Counted from the stretch's first letter, positions 7,420 through 15,454 are shown. The stretch is DNA of 24,523 nucleotides from Clostridiales bacterium (GCA_012522615.1 JAAYKB010000087.1:1-24523), one strand, 5' to 3'. Notes: generated by a model from the letters alone, not told the origin. A program made the numbers and translations.

Positions 7420-8499
7420 TTGCTGGTAAGCAGGGAGAAGACAGCTTTTTGTCTTGAAACCCTGCAAGCGGAAAATCCGATTTTGGCTCTTTCCCGTCCG
7501 AATTCATTCAGCCTTTATATTTCGATTCCGTTCTGCCCTTCACGCTGTGATTACTGCTCATTTGTGTCGCATACCGTTGAGCGCGCGGCGAAGCTTATAC
7601 CCGAATATGTTGAGCGACTTTGCAGAGAGATTGAGTACACCGGAGAGATTGCGCGGCGGCTCGGACTGCATCTTGAAACTGTTTATATGGGGGGCGGTAC
7701 GCCTACCGCAATAAACTCGGAGCAGCTTACACGCATTTTTGACGCGGTCAAAAACAGCTTTGATTTGTCCTACCTGCGTGAATATACTGTTGAAGCGGGG
7801 CGGCCGGACACTGTAACCGAGGATAAACTGGTTGCAATAAAAAATGCGGGTGTTACACGTATAAGCATAAATCCGCAGACCCTGAACGATAATGTGCTTG
7901 CCGCCATCGGCAGACGGCATACCGCAGAACGGTTTTATCAGGCTTTTTCTCTTGCACGCGAAATCGGATTTGGCAACATCAATACCGATTTGATTGCCGG
8001 ACTTCCCGAGGATACCTATGAAGGGTTTAACCGCAGCCTTGACGGAATATTTTCGCTTTCTCCCGAGAGCGTCACCGTTCATACCCTTGCAATGAAGCGT
8101 GCTTCCAATATAGTCAAAAACAATCGTGAGGATTATGAAAACGGACGTCAGACCGTCCGTATGGTGGATTCCAGCATTTCACGCCTGCGAGAGCAGGGAT
8201 ACCATCCTTATTATCTATATCGTCAGAGCAGAACACTCGGCGGAACCGAGAATACCGGGTGGTCAAAGCCGGGATATGAGGGACTGTACAATGTCTTTAT
8301 CATGGATGAAACCCACACTATTCTGGCGTGCGGGGCGGGAGGGGTTACCAAGCTGCGCCGACCCGGAACCGAGTATATAGAGAGGATTTTTAATTATAAA
8401 TTTCCCTACGAATACAACGGTCGCTTTGCCGACATGATACAAAGAAAAGGTCGGGTGATTTCATTTTATGAAACGCTATTTCAGAAAACGCAGAATTAA
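7420..8499 (+). CDS. hemZ: Radical SAM (HemZ-type) catalytic part, downstream of the amber codon
   Basis: This piece is in the same frame as 7009-7407 and holds the whole radical SAM domain of a HemW/HemZ-like protein. It has the CxxxCxxC iron-sulfur motif (C39, C43, C46 in IPFCPSRCDYC), the YMGGGTP motif near residue 90, and later TRISINPQTLND and IAGLPEDT segments. HemZ is linked to oxygen-independent coproporphyrinogen oxidation in haem synthesis, but clostridial members can lack proven function. The first possible start after the stop is TTG at 7420, with GGAG only 2 nt away, and no ATG occurs before the cysteine motif. Efficient independent initiation is therefore doubtful. The sequence after the stop shows no further decay. 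Its end overlaps the kinase gene by 32 nt. Confidence 0.7.
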   Translation: MLVSREKTAFCLETLQAENPILALSRPNSFSLYISIPFCPSRCDYCSFVSHTVERAAKLIPEYVERLCREIEYTGEIARRLGLHLETVYMGGGTPTAINSEQLTRIFDAVKNSFDLSYLREYTVEAGRPDTVTEDKLVAIKNAGVTRISINPQTLNDNVLAAIGRRHTAERFYQAFSLAREIGFGNINTDLIAGLPEDTYEGFNRSLDGIFSLSPESVTVHTLAMKRASNIVKNNREDYENGRQTVRMVDSSISRLREQGYHPYYLYRQSRTLGGTENTGWSKPGYEGLYNVFIMDETHTILACGAGGVTKLRRPGTEYIERIFNYKFPYEYNGRFADMIQRKGRVISFYETLFQKTQN

Positions 8500-9403
8500 T
8501 CTTAATGATATAAACGAGCGTGTCGTGTCTGACGCCGCGGGCTTTATTGTTGAGGAAAGCGAACGATATCAGAGGGAAATCGAAAAGCTGGCGCGTTATC
8601 TTGCTGTGGGGTTCGATAACCATTGTCTTGTGATGCTTTCCGGCCCCTCGTCATCCGGAAAGACGACAACCGCCGCAAAGCTGACCTCCTGTCTTAAGGA
8701 ACTCGGAGTAGAGGCGCATACCGTTTCTATGGATGATTTTTACCGGGGCAGGGAACAGGCGCCCCGCCTTGAAAACGGGAATTATGATTATGAGGCTTTG
8801 GAGGCTCTCAGGCTGGATGAGCTTGAAAAATGCATGCGGGAGCTTATACGTGACGGCAGGACAGATATTCCGCGTTTTGATTTTCACCACGGAAAGCCCA
8901 TGGATGAAACACGTGAGCTTGTAATCAGCCAGAACTCGGTTGTGATTTTTGAGGGCATTCATGCGATTAATCCATATTTTGAACAGCATCTTCCCTCGGA
9001 AAACCTTTTTAAGATATTTGTAAATACGGTATCCCCGATTTTTTCGCAGGACGAAAAGCTGATGGCAAGAAGGGATATTCGTCTGACAAGAAGACTGCTT
9101 CGGGACGAAAGATTCAGAAACAGCTCGGTCACCAATACCCTCCAGATGTGGCAACAGGTTGTTCGCGGCGAAAACGAGTATATGTTCCCCTTTGTGGATA
9201 CCGTCGATTATCTTATTGATACAACACATGCTTTTGAACCCTGTGTATTTGCCAAACTGCTGTTGCCTTTATTAAAGGAGGTTCCGGCGGATAACCCGTA
9301 CAGCGAAACGGTTGAGCATCTTATCAAGGTGCTCTCGAAATTTGAACACCTTCCTGTCGATGTTGTTCCGAAGGACTCCATGCTGCGTGAATTTATCGGG
9401 TAA
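8468..9403 (+). CDS. Uridine kinase/phosphoribulokinase-family P-loop kinase
   Basis: The 311-residue protein has a Walker A loop GPSSSGKTT (59-67), a substrate-site MDDFYRG motif (88-94), a FDFHHGKP segment and VVIFEGIHAINP, the order seen in the Udk/PRK family. An N-terminal helical extension of about 45 residues precedes the kinase fold. The likely role is nucleoside (uridine/cytidine) phosphorylation in salvage, but the exact substrate cannot be read from the sequence. ATG at 8468 lies 32 nt inside the end of the hemZ frame and has only a weak AAAGG about 19 nt upstream, so expression is probably coupled to hemZ translation. It ends the recJ operon; a new promoter follows at 9439. Confidence 0.8.
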   Translation: MKRYFRKRRINLNDINERVVSDAAGFIVEESERYQREIEKLARYLAVGFDNHCLVMLSGPSSSGKTTTAAKLTSCLKELGVEAHTVSMDDFYRGREQAPRLENGNYDYEALEALRLDELEKCMRELIRDGRTDIPRFDFHHGKPMDETRELVISQNSVVIFEGIHAINPYFEQHLPSENLFKIFVNTVSPIFSQDEKLMARRDIRLTRRLLRDERFRNSSVTNTLQMWQQVVRGENEYMFPFVDTVDYLIDTTHAFEPCVFAKLLLPLLKEVPADNPYSETVEHLIKVLSKFEHLPVDVVPKDSMLREFIG

Positions 9404-9438
9404 ACATCATATAATAATAACAGGCGAGGTAGAAACCT

Positions 9439-9468
9439 TTGCCAATGCACGATGTGTTGTGCTATAAT
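9439..9468 (+). promoter_or_regulatory. Sigma-A promoter for the zinc-ribbon/punA/deaminase unit
   Basis: TTGCCA (9439-9444), an 18-nt spacer and a perfect TATAAT (9463-9468) form a good vegetative promoter just after the kinase gene. Transcription would begin near 9475, giving a leader of about 78 nt that contains the hairpin at 9491-9513. Confidence 0.65.
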
Positions 9469-9490
9469 CAAACCATACTTTAACACTAAA

Positions 9491-9513
9491 ACAGACGAAT
9501 GCGATTCGCCTGT
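9491..9513 (+). promoter_or_regulatory. Leader hairpin upstream of the zinc-ribbon gene
   Basis: ACAG/CTGT and CGAAT/ATTCG arms pair around a GCG loop with one A-C mismatch. No T-run follows on the plus strand, so it is not an obvious terminator for plus-strand transcription. It sits between the promoter at 9439 and the ribosome binding site at 9541 and may affect mRNA stability or initiation. Confidence 0.4.
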
Positions 9514-9552
9514 TCTAATCGGCTAACAAAATATGTATTAGGAGGAGTTACT

Positions 9553-9915
9553 TTGACGAGCTTTGAGGATGTCATATCAAAAGCAAAGAGTGTTGCTGAG
9601 GTTGCAGGCAAAAAAACCTCCGATTTTATTGAAGTCACACGTTTAAAGATTGAAGCAGCCGAACTGGAAAAGGAGATGTCCTCGGTCTTGGAAGGCTTGG
9701 GGCGGCTTGTATATGACGCCCGCAAGGCGGGGGAGGATGTTTCCCCGATGGTTGACGATTGTGTTACCAGACTTAACGAGTATCAGTTAAAAATTGATGC
9801 TTTGAGAAAGAAAATAGATGCCTATCGTTACACTGTTCGGTGTAAGGACTGCGGTGCTCCGAATCCTGATGACGCAGCCTTTTGTAAAAAATGCGGGGCA
9901 AAGGTAGATTTATAA
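9553..9915 (+). CDS. Small coiled-coil protein with C-terminal zinc ribbon
   Basis: The 120-residue protein has a long charged helical region (about 5-92) that can form a coiled coil. A C-terminal double-CxxC zinc ribbon follows (C97, C100, C111, C114, in CKDCGAPNPDDAAFCKKCG). No signal peptide or membrane segment is seen. The TTG at 9553 is taken as the start because GGAGGAG (9541-9547) lies 5 nt upstream; earlier in-frame codons would fall inside the leader hairpin. The family is common in Clostridia as a hypothetical zinc-ribbon protein, and its function is not known. It is first in a unit with purine nucleoside phosphorylase 20 nt downstream, which does not by itself indicate a role. Confidence 0.75.
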   Translation: MTSFEDVISKAKSVAEVAGKKTSDFIEVTRLKIEAAELEKEMSSVLEGLGRLVYDARKAGEDVSPMVDDCVTRLNEYQLKIDALRKKIDAYRYTVRCKDCGAPNPDDAAFCKKCGAKVDL

Positions 9916-9935
9916 ATCCGAAGGATTGGTAAAAA

Positions 9936-10757
9936 ATGATACCATATGAAAAATACAAGGAGAGCGCGGATTATTTAAGACAGCGAATCATAAAAACCCC
10001 GGAAACAGCCGTTGTTTTGGGCTCCGGTCTGGGCAGGCTTGCGGATGAGCTCGAGTCTGTCGTAAGGATTCCATATATCGATATTCCGGGGTTTCCCCGT
10101 CCAACCGTAGAATCCCACGCCGGAATGCTTGTCTCCGGCGTGTTTTATAAAAAGCCTATAATCATGCTCTCGGGACGTTCTCACGTGTACGAGGGATACT
10201 CGCCCGAATCCGTCAGCTTTTATGTGAGGGTCCTGCATCTTCTGGGCGTGAGCAAGCTTGTGCTGACGAATGCCGCCGGCGGGGTGAACGAATCGTTTAA
10301 TGTCGGCGATTTCATGCTGATAACCGATCATATAAAATTTTTCGCCGAAAGTCCTGCAAGGGGGCATCATCTGCCCGAGTTCGGCGAGAGGTTCTTTGAT
10401 TTAAGCCGCCTTTATTCGCCTCGCATGCGTGAGATTGCAAAAAGGTGCGCCGAAAACCAAGGGATTTATTTGAGGGAGGGCGTTTATTTTTATATGCCCG
10501 GTCCCGAATTTGAAACCCCTGCAGAAATCCGCGCCATCCGCACATTGGGGGGCGACGCCGTCGGCATGTCGACCGTATTCGAGGCGGTTACCGCGGCTCA
10601 ATGCGGTATGGAGGTGCTCGGCATGTCCTGTATTACAAATATGGCAGCAGGCATTATACCCGATAGCAGGGTCAGCGATGAGGAAGTTACACAAACGGCT
10701 GCCCGGCTTTCGGAGGAGTTCAGCCGGTTGATGAGGGCGATCATTTCTCAAATATAG
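9936..10757 (+). CDS. punA: Purine nucleoside phosphorylase (PNP class II, trimeric type)
   Basis: The 273-residue enzyme cleaves inosine or guanosine with phosphate into base and ribose 1-phosphate. Phosphate-site residues are visible in GSGLG (29-33) and GRSHVYEGY (80-88). TNAAGG (111-116), GPEFETPAEIRA (189-200), VGMSTVFE (209-216) and the base-binding asparagine N235 in ITNMAAG follow the mammalian-type trimeric PNP pattern. Length is normal. ATG at 9936 has AAGGA 10 nt upstream. It lies between a zinc-ribbon gene and an MTA/SAH deaminase, consistent with a purine salvage unit: the deaminase yields inosyl compounds that a phosphorylase could cleave. Confidence 0.93.
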   Translation: MIPYEKYKESADYLRQRIIKTPETAVVLGSGLGRLADELESVVRIPYIDIPGFPRPTVESHAGMLVSGVFYKKPIIMLSGRSHVYEGYSPESVSFYVRVLHLLGVSKLVLTNAAGGVNESFNVGDFMLITDHIKFFAESPARGHHLPEFGERFFDLSRLYSPRMREIAKRCAENQGIYLREGVYFYMPGPEFETPAEIRAIRTLGGDAVGMSTVFEAVTAAQCGMEVLGMSCITNMAAGIIPDSRVSDEEVTQTAARLSEEFSRLMRAIISQI

Positions 10758-10791
10758 CGGCAGTATCATACAGTGGTCGGGAGGGATTGGC

Positions 10792-12075
10792 TTGCTGTTT
10801 AAGAATATTACCGTTCTGCGCGCCGACGGTACCATGCTGGAAAATGTAAATGTCGCCGTTAAGGACGGTCGCTTTTTCAGTATCGGAAAGGAGCTTCCGT
10901 GGGGCGAATGGGATAGCTATGACGGTAGCGGCAGGCTTCTGATGCCCGGTATGGTAAACGCACATACCCATGTACCCATGACCCTGATGCGGGGATACGG
11001 GGATGATATGCAGCTTGACCGCTGGCTTTTTGACCGTATATTTCCCTTTGAGGACAAGCTGACAGGAGAGGACGTATATTGGGGAAGTCTGCTCGGCATT
11101 GCCGAGATGCTGGCGTCGGGAACCACATCCTTTTCGGATATGTACTATTTTTGTGACCGGATAGCACAGGCGGTAATCGAAAGCGGAATTAAGGCCAACA
11201 TAGGACGGGGTATAAGTTGTTTTGATAAATCAAAGCGGTTTAATGACCTTCCCGCCTTCCATGAGATGTCCGAGTTGATAGACAGCTATCATGGCGAAGC
11301 GGAGGGACGTGTATTGATTGATGCCGCGCCCCATTCGGAGTATACCACCCGACCAGATATTCTTTCGGACGTCGCCGATTTTGCGGCTTCGCGCAACCTA
11401 CGTGTCCAGCTGCATCTTTCCGAAACAAATAAAGAGCAGCTCGAATGTGTCGGGCGGCACGGAAAAACGCCGACGATCGTAATGAAAGACACAGGTTTGC
11501 TGAACCTGCCTGTCACGGCGGCCCATTGCGTCTGGCTGAGCGATATCGATATGGAGGTGCTCGCCGAATGCGGCGTTAATATAGCCCATTGTCCGCAGAG
11601 CAACCTGAAGCTTGCAAGCGGTATTGCCCGGGTTGACAAAATGAAAAAACTAGGTCTTAATGTGGCTTTGGGTACAGATTCCGCCGCCAGCAACAACAAT
11701 CTTGATATGATTGAGGAGATGCGTACCGCGGCACTGCTTGCCAAGGGAATAACACAGGATCCCTGTGTCCTGCCTGCCGGCGACGCTCTGTATATGGCGA
11801 CAAGAGCAGGGGCATTATCACAGGGAAGAACCGACTGCGGGGATATTTTAGACGGATACCGTGCCGATTTTGTTGTACTTAACCTCAATAGTTCGGAAAT
11901 GACACCCAATCACAGCACACTCTCTAACGTTGTTTATGCGAGCTGCCGCTCAAATGTGGAGATGACGGTGGTTGACGGCCACGTATTATACTGTAAAGGT
12001 GAATACCTTACCATGGATATCGAAAGAATTATGCATGAAACGGCAGGCCGCGTTAATTCCATGCTTGCGCGATAA
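10792..12075 (+). CDS. mtaD: 5'-methylthioadenosine/S-adenosylhomocysteine deaminase (MtaD-type amidohydrolase)
   Basis: The 427-residue member of the amidohydrolase superfamily has zinc ligands H58 and H60 (NAHTH), H208 (QLHLSET), H245 (AAHCVWL) and D296 (GTDSAASNNN). The HCPQSNLKLASG stretch (266-277) and RGYGDDMQLDRWL (67-79) are characteristic of the MtaD/SsnA/TrzN group acting on adenosyl substrates. It probably converts SAH or MTA to the inosyl form in the cytosol; guanine or other aminohydrolase activity cannot be excluded by motif alone. The start is TTG at 10792, with GGGAGGG (10779-10785) 6 nt upstream. It follows punA by 34 nt, and the next gene has its own promoter inside this gene's 3' end. 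Confidence 0.85.
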   Translation: MLFKNITVLRADGTMLENVNVAVKDGRFFSIGKELPWGEWDSYDGSGRLLMPGMVNAHTHVPMTLMRGYGDDMQLDRWLFDRIFPFEDKLTGEDVYWGSLLGIAEMLASGTTSFSDMYYFCDRIAQAVIESGIKANIGRGISCFDKSKRFNDLPAFHEMSELIDSYHGEAEGRVLIDAAPHSEYTTRPDILSDVADFAASRNLRVQLHLSETNKEQLECVGRHGKTPTIVMKDTGLLNLPVTAAHCVWLSDIDMEVLAECGVNIAHCPQSNLKLASGIARVDKMKKLGLNVALGTDSAASNNNLDMIEEMRTAALLAKGITQDPCVLPAGDALYMATRAGALSQGRTDCGDILDGYRADFVVLNLNSSEMTPNHSTLSNVVYASCRSNVEMTVVDGHVLYCKGEYLTMDIERIMHETAGRVNSMLAR

Positions 12076-12093
12076 AAAATTGTGAAGTATAAT
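12065..12093 (+). promoter_or_regulatory. Candidate sigma-A promoter for the yab cluster
   Basis: TTGCGC (12065-12070), overlapping the last codons of the deaminase gene, is 17 nt from a perfect TATAAT (12088-12093). It would start transcripts near 12100, ahead of the flippase gene. The -35 matches consensus at only three of six positions. Confidence 0.5.
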
Positions 12094-12135
12094 ACCTGCA
12101 TTATTCGATATTAAAGTTGAGAGGATTGATAAGGC

Positions 12136-13866
12136 TTGCCGAAACGCAATAGACAGAGTTTCCTGCACGGTGCGCTGATTCTCTCAGCCGCCGCGATTCT
12201 CACCAAAATAATCGGAGCACTTTTCTTTAAAATACCGCTTCAAAAAATAAATGAAACCGCATACGGCTATTTTATTGTTGCCTTTAACATATACATCCCG
12301 CTTTATACCGTATCGACCGCCGGATTGCCTATTGCGGTTTCCCGTATGGTATCCCAGAGTCTTACCCTCGGCAATTACCGGGATGTCAGGGTGATACACA
12401 GGGTGGCTAACCGCCTGTTTTTGCTGACCGGTACGCTCGGCACTATTATCATGTTGGTTTCAGCCTTTTTTTACCCCGATTACATTAAGATTCCGAATGC
12501 CAGACTGGCAATGATTATAATGGCGCCCTCCATTATGTTCTGTTGTATGGTGTCATCCTATCGCGGGGTGTACGAGGGTTCAAGAAACATGATTCCTACA
12601 GCCGTTTCGCAGATTGTCGAAGTGGTTGGGAAGCTTTTGTTCGGGCTTGCGCTCGCCGCGGGGGCTTTGAACTTAGGATTGTGGCAGTATAACAACGGTC
12701 ATGCCGTTTACGGCAGGATAGCCGAGTCGGCGGACAAGGCGCTGGAGTACAGCCTGCCGTATGTCGCGGGCGGCGGCATGCTTGGTGTTACAATCGGTTC
12801 GTTTTTTTCTTTTGCCTATTTATATTTGCGCTATCGCAGGTACGGCAACGGAATCACAAAGGAGGAGCTATCAAGTTCACCCAAGCCGCAAAATCCAAAA
12901 ACGATATTCAGAGCATTGCTGCGCTTTGCCGTACCGGTTGCCTTTGGAACCCTTGCAACCCAGCTTTCTAACCTTATCGATTCGGTTTCGTTCCAGAAAT
13001 GCCTTGCGGTTGTTGTGGAAAACAGCGGAGATATAATTCGCGATATATATTCACATGCCTTTTCGGTCAAAAAGGTTGAGGATATCAATGCCTTTTTGAC
13101 GGGCAATCGTGATATTGCGCTTACCCTTGCAACCCTTGTGCCGAATATAACCCTTTCTCTGGGAATCAGTGCCCTGCCGGTCGTTACCTCGGCATGGGAG
13201 CTTCGGGATAAAAGACAGCTAAAAAATATGGTATCAACCGTTTTGAGGATTACCCTGCTGATTTCTCTGCCGTCCGGACTCGGGCTGACCGCTCTTGCAA
13301 AACCGATTTTGACCTTGATTTATGACCCTGTTGTGGCAGAGGTGGCAGGTCCTCAGCTTGAAATACTCGGGCTTGCCGTCGTGTTTATCTGCCTTATAGG
13401 TCCTATATACGCAATGCTACAGGCTATGGGGCGGGCGGACGTTCCCGCAAAAATTGTACTTATCGGCGGGGCAATCAAGCTGTTTTTGAATATTTTGCTG
13501 GTGATGAATCCAAGAATAAATGTGATAGGCGCGTCATACAGCACACTTGCCTGCTTCACCACCATGGTTGCTTTAAGCCTTGTTTATCTGCGAAGGATGC
13601 TCGGCACCTCGATACACTGGCGTTCAATCTTTATTAAGCCACTGTTCGCAACCATATGCTGCAGTGCGGCGGCATGGGCGTCAAATGGGCTTCTTTCCAA
13701 GGTTATTCCGTCCAATGCGGCGGTGATAATTGCCATAGTAATTGCGATATTTGTCTATATTTTGGCCTTGCTGTCTATTAGGGCGATTGAGCGCGAGGAT
13801 ATTTTAATGCTTCCTAAAGGACAAAAAATTGCTCAAATACTTGCAAAATACAACTGGATAGGTTAA
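12136..13866 (+). CDS. yabM: MOP-superfamily polysaccharide/lipid flippase (YabM/SpoVB-like)
   Basis: The 576-residue integral membrane protein has many hydrophobic segments spread along its length, roughly fourteen as in the polysaccharide transporter/MurJ (MOP) family. The N-terminal signature (LSAAAILTKIIGALFFKIPL, then YGYFIVAFNIY) is that of SpoVB/YabM-type flippases. It is expected to move a lipid-linked precursor for cell wall, spore cortex or exopolysaccharide. I name it by position: in Bacillus subtilis yabM stands directly before yabN(mazG)-yabO-yabP-yabQ-divIC-yabR, the order found here. A spoVB paralogue identity cannot be excluded. The start is TTG at 12136, with AGAGGA 10 nt upstream. 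Confidence 0.8.
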   Translation: MPKRNRQSFLHGALILSAAAILTKIIGALFFKIPLQKINETAYGYFIVAFNIYIPLYTVSTAGLPIAVSRMVSQSLTLGNYRDVRVIHRVANRLFLLTGTLGTIIMLVSAFFYPDYIKIPNARLAMIIMAPSIMFCCMVSSYRGVYEGSRNMIPTAVSQIVEVVGKLLFGLALAAGALNLGLWQYNNGHAVYGRIAESADKALEYSLPYVAGGGMLGVTIGSFFSFAYLYLRYRRYGNGITKEELSSSPKPQNPKTIFRALLRFAVPVAFGTLATQLSNLIDSVSFQKCLAVVVENSGDIIRDIYSHAFSVKKVEDINAFLTGNRDIALTLATLVPNITLSLGISALPVVTSAWELRDKRQLKNMVSTVLRITLLISLPSGLGLTALAKPILTLIYDPVVAEVAGPQLEILGLAVVFICLIGPIYAMLQAMGRADVPAKIVLIGGAIKLFLNILLVMNPRINVIGASYSTLACFTTMVALSLVYLRRMLGTSIHWRSIFIKPLFATICCSAAAWASNGLLSKVIPSNAAVIIAIVIAIFVYILALLSIRAIEREDILMLPKGQKIAQILAKYNWIG

Positions 13867-13878
13867 TATATACAATAA

Positions 13879-13899
13879 GAAAGCCATTTGTTGGCTTTC
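13879..13899 (+). other. Perfect 8-bp hairpin between the flippase gene and mazG
   Basis: GAAAGCCA (13879-13886) and TGGCTTTC (13892-13899) are perfect inverted arms around TTTGT. No T-run follows, so it is not a standard terminator. It lies 12 nt before the mazG ribosome binding site and could be an RNA processing or stability element. Confidence 0.45.
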
Positions 13900-13922
13900 G
13901 GCGGCGGCACGGAGGATGAAAT

Positions 13923-14726
13923 ATGCCGGTTAACTATAAGCAAAAGGATCGTTATGAGATTCAGGATTTAATCGAAATTATGCGAATTCTGCGAACTCCC
14001 GACGGCTGTCCCTGGGACAGAGAGCAGACCCACCAGAGCATACGGTCCAATTTGCTTGAGGAAACCCACGAAGCCATCGAGGCAATCAACCGCAACGATA
14101 TGAAGCTTCTTTGCGAAGAACTGGGCGATATCCTGCTTCAGATTGTATTCCACGCCCAGATTGAACAGGAAAACAACCGGTTCGATTTTCATGATGTGGT
14201 TGACGGGATTTGTAAAAAACTTATTGTCCGGCATCCGCACGTTTTTGCCGATGTTGACGTCGAGAACAGCGGTCAGGTCCTTGAAAACTGGGATAAGATT
14301 AAACGCGAAACAAAAGGCGGAACATCCCAGACAGAGCTTCTTCGCTCGGTCCCCAAAAGCCTTCCGGCATTAATGAGGGCTGCGAAGGTGCAAGGCCGCG
14401 CGGCAAGAATCGGTTTTGACTGGCCCGAGGCTTCAGGCGCCTTGAGCGCACTTGAAAGCGAAAGGCGGGAGCTTGAAGAGGCTATAGCAGACGGTGATGC
14501 GCAGAAAATGGAGGAGGAGCTTGGCGACCTTCTGTTTTCAGCCGTCAACGTATCAAGGTTTATTGATTGCGACGCAGAGCAATCCCTGACGTCAGCCTGC
14601 GATAAATTCATCAAGAGATTTGAGCTGGTCGAATCGCTTGCGGCGGATAAAGGTATCAATCTCGCTGATTTAGATATTTTAGAACTGGACAAACTATGGG
14701 AAAAGGCTAAATCGATAAACGGCTGA
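13923..14726 (+). CDS. mazG: Nucleoside triphosphate pyrophosphohydrolase MazG
   Basis: The 267-residue all-alpha NTP-PPase hydrolyses (d)NTPs to monophosphate and pyrophosphate and acts as a house-cleaning enzyme. The first domain has CPWDREQTH (29-37), EETHE (46-50) and EELGD (65-69), the metal-binding EExxE...ExxD pattern. A second MazG repeat near 165-215 (GFDWPEA, ESERRELEE, EEELGDLLFSAVN) completes the usual two-domain form. Unlike B. subtilis YabN, it lacks a fused N-terminal tetrapyrrole methylase domain. ATG at 13923 follows GGAGG with normal spacing. It is part of the yab cluster. Confidence 0.93.
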   Translation: MPVNYKQKDRYEIQDLIEIMRILRTPDGCPWDREQTHQSIRSNLLEETHEAIEAINRNDMKLLCEELGDILLQIVFHAQIEQENNRFDFHDVVDGICKKLIVRHPHVFADVDVENSGQVLENWDKIKRETKGGTSQTELLRSVPKSLPALMRAAKVQGRAARIGFDWPEASGALSALESERRELEEAIADGDAQKMEEELGDLLFSAVNVSRFIDCDAEQSLTSACDKFIKRFELVESLAADKGINLADLDILELDKLWEKAKSING

Positions 14727-14824
14727 CGACCAGTTGTTTATATTTAAAACCCGATGAATGGGGCAATAACATTATCCATGCGCGGTTTAACCCGCTGGTG
14801 TATAAAATCAATGGAGGTAAAAAC

Positions 14825-15100
14825 ATGAACAAAGTGGAATTGGTAGCTGCAGTTGCTCAGAAGTCAGGTTTATCAAAGAAGGATGCCGAGAAGGCGGTTT
14901 CTGCTGTGCTTGATTCCGTTGTGGAATCGGTTGCTTCCGGTGACAAAGTTCAGCTCGTCGGCTTTGGAACTTTTGAAGTTCGTTTCCGCCAGCAAAGAAC
15001 CGGCCGCAATCCCCGTACAAAAGAGACGATTGTTATTCCAGCTTCGAAACAGCCTGTCTTCAAGGCTGGCAAGGCTTTCAAAGACGCCGTTGCAAAATAA
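14825..15100 (+). CDS. hup: HU-family nucleoid DNA-binding protein
   Basis: The 91-residue protein begins MNKVELVAAV and has the HU/IHF fold: helical N-terminal half, VGFGTFEVR turn, basic beta-arm (RTGRNPRTKETIVIPASKQPVFKAGK region, described by its K/R residues) and a C-terminal helix. It bends and compacts DNA as a homodimer. The ATG at 14825 is chosen because GGAGGT (14813-14818) is exactly 6 nt upstream; a longer in-frame start at 14798 would place this site inside the coding region. No convincing promoter was found in the 98-nt gap before it. It is inserted between mazG and rqcP and followed by a strong hairpin. Confidence 0.95.
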   Translation: MNKVELVAAVAQKSGLSKKDAEKAVSAVLDSVVESVASGDKVQLVGFGTFEVRFRQQRTGRNPRTKETIVIPASKQPVFKAGKAFKDAVAK

Positions 15101-15119
15101 CTTAAGTCAAAAATTATTC

Positions 15120-15157
15120 TGTCAGAGAAGCCGTCCGGTTGGGCGGCTTCTCTGACA
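15120..15157 (+). terminator. 17-bp hairpin after hup (terminator-like, no U-tract)
   Basis: The arms 15120-15136 and 15141-15157 pair at all 17 positions (one T-G wobble) around a GGTT tetraloop. The following bases are ATATAACACC, with no U-tract. It may limit read-through into rqcP, protect the 3' end of the abundant HU mRNA, or be a processing site. Classification as a terminator is tentative. Confidence 0.45.
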
Positions 15158-15211
15158 TATAACACCAATATCGAACAAGAAGGTCGCTCAAGGCAAGAAA
15201 GGACAAATATT

Positions 15212-15454
15212 ATGCGTCTGGACAAATATCTTAAGGTTTCCCGTCTGATTAAAAGACGGACGATTGCGAATGAAGCATGTGACGCTGGCCGCGTTCTTGT
15301 AAACGGCAAGGCGGCCCGAGCATCTTATGAAGTGAAGCCGGGGGATATTATCGAACTTAATATCGGTACTCGCACCCTGCGTACCGAAGTTATATCTGTT
15401 CAGGAATTTGCGGGCAAGGATCAAGCATCGGAGTTGTATCGTATTTTACCATAG
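15212..15454 (+). CDS. rqcP: S4-domain RNA-binding protein RqcP (YabO)
   Basis: The 80-residue protein is essentially one S4 domain: MRLDKYLKVSRLIKRRT at the N-terminus, then GRVLVNGKAARASYEVKPGDII. RqcP works with RqcH on stalled 50S subunits and promotes C-terminal poly-alanine tailing in ribosome-associated quality control. ATG at 15212 has AAAGGA 8 nt upstream. The TAG at 15452-15454 is followed almost at once by a sigma-E-like promoter for yabP, so the downstream sporulation genes can be expressed separately. Confidence 0.92.
   Translation: MRLDKYLKVSRLIKRRTIANEACDAGRVLVNGKAARASYEVKPGDIIELNIGTRTLRTEVISVQEFAGKDQASELYRILP

Noticed and set aside
11289..11909. 206-codon minus-strand ORF inside the deaminase gene
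   Set aside because: Ser/Arg/Pro-rich composition typical of an antisense shadow of a coding sequence; the plus-strand gene has all zinc ligands.
14798..14824. Longer start for HU at 14798
   Set aside because: It would bury a perfectly spaced GGAGGT inside the coding sequence and add residues not present in HU proteins.
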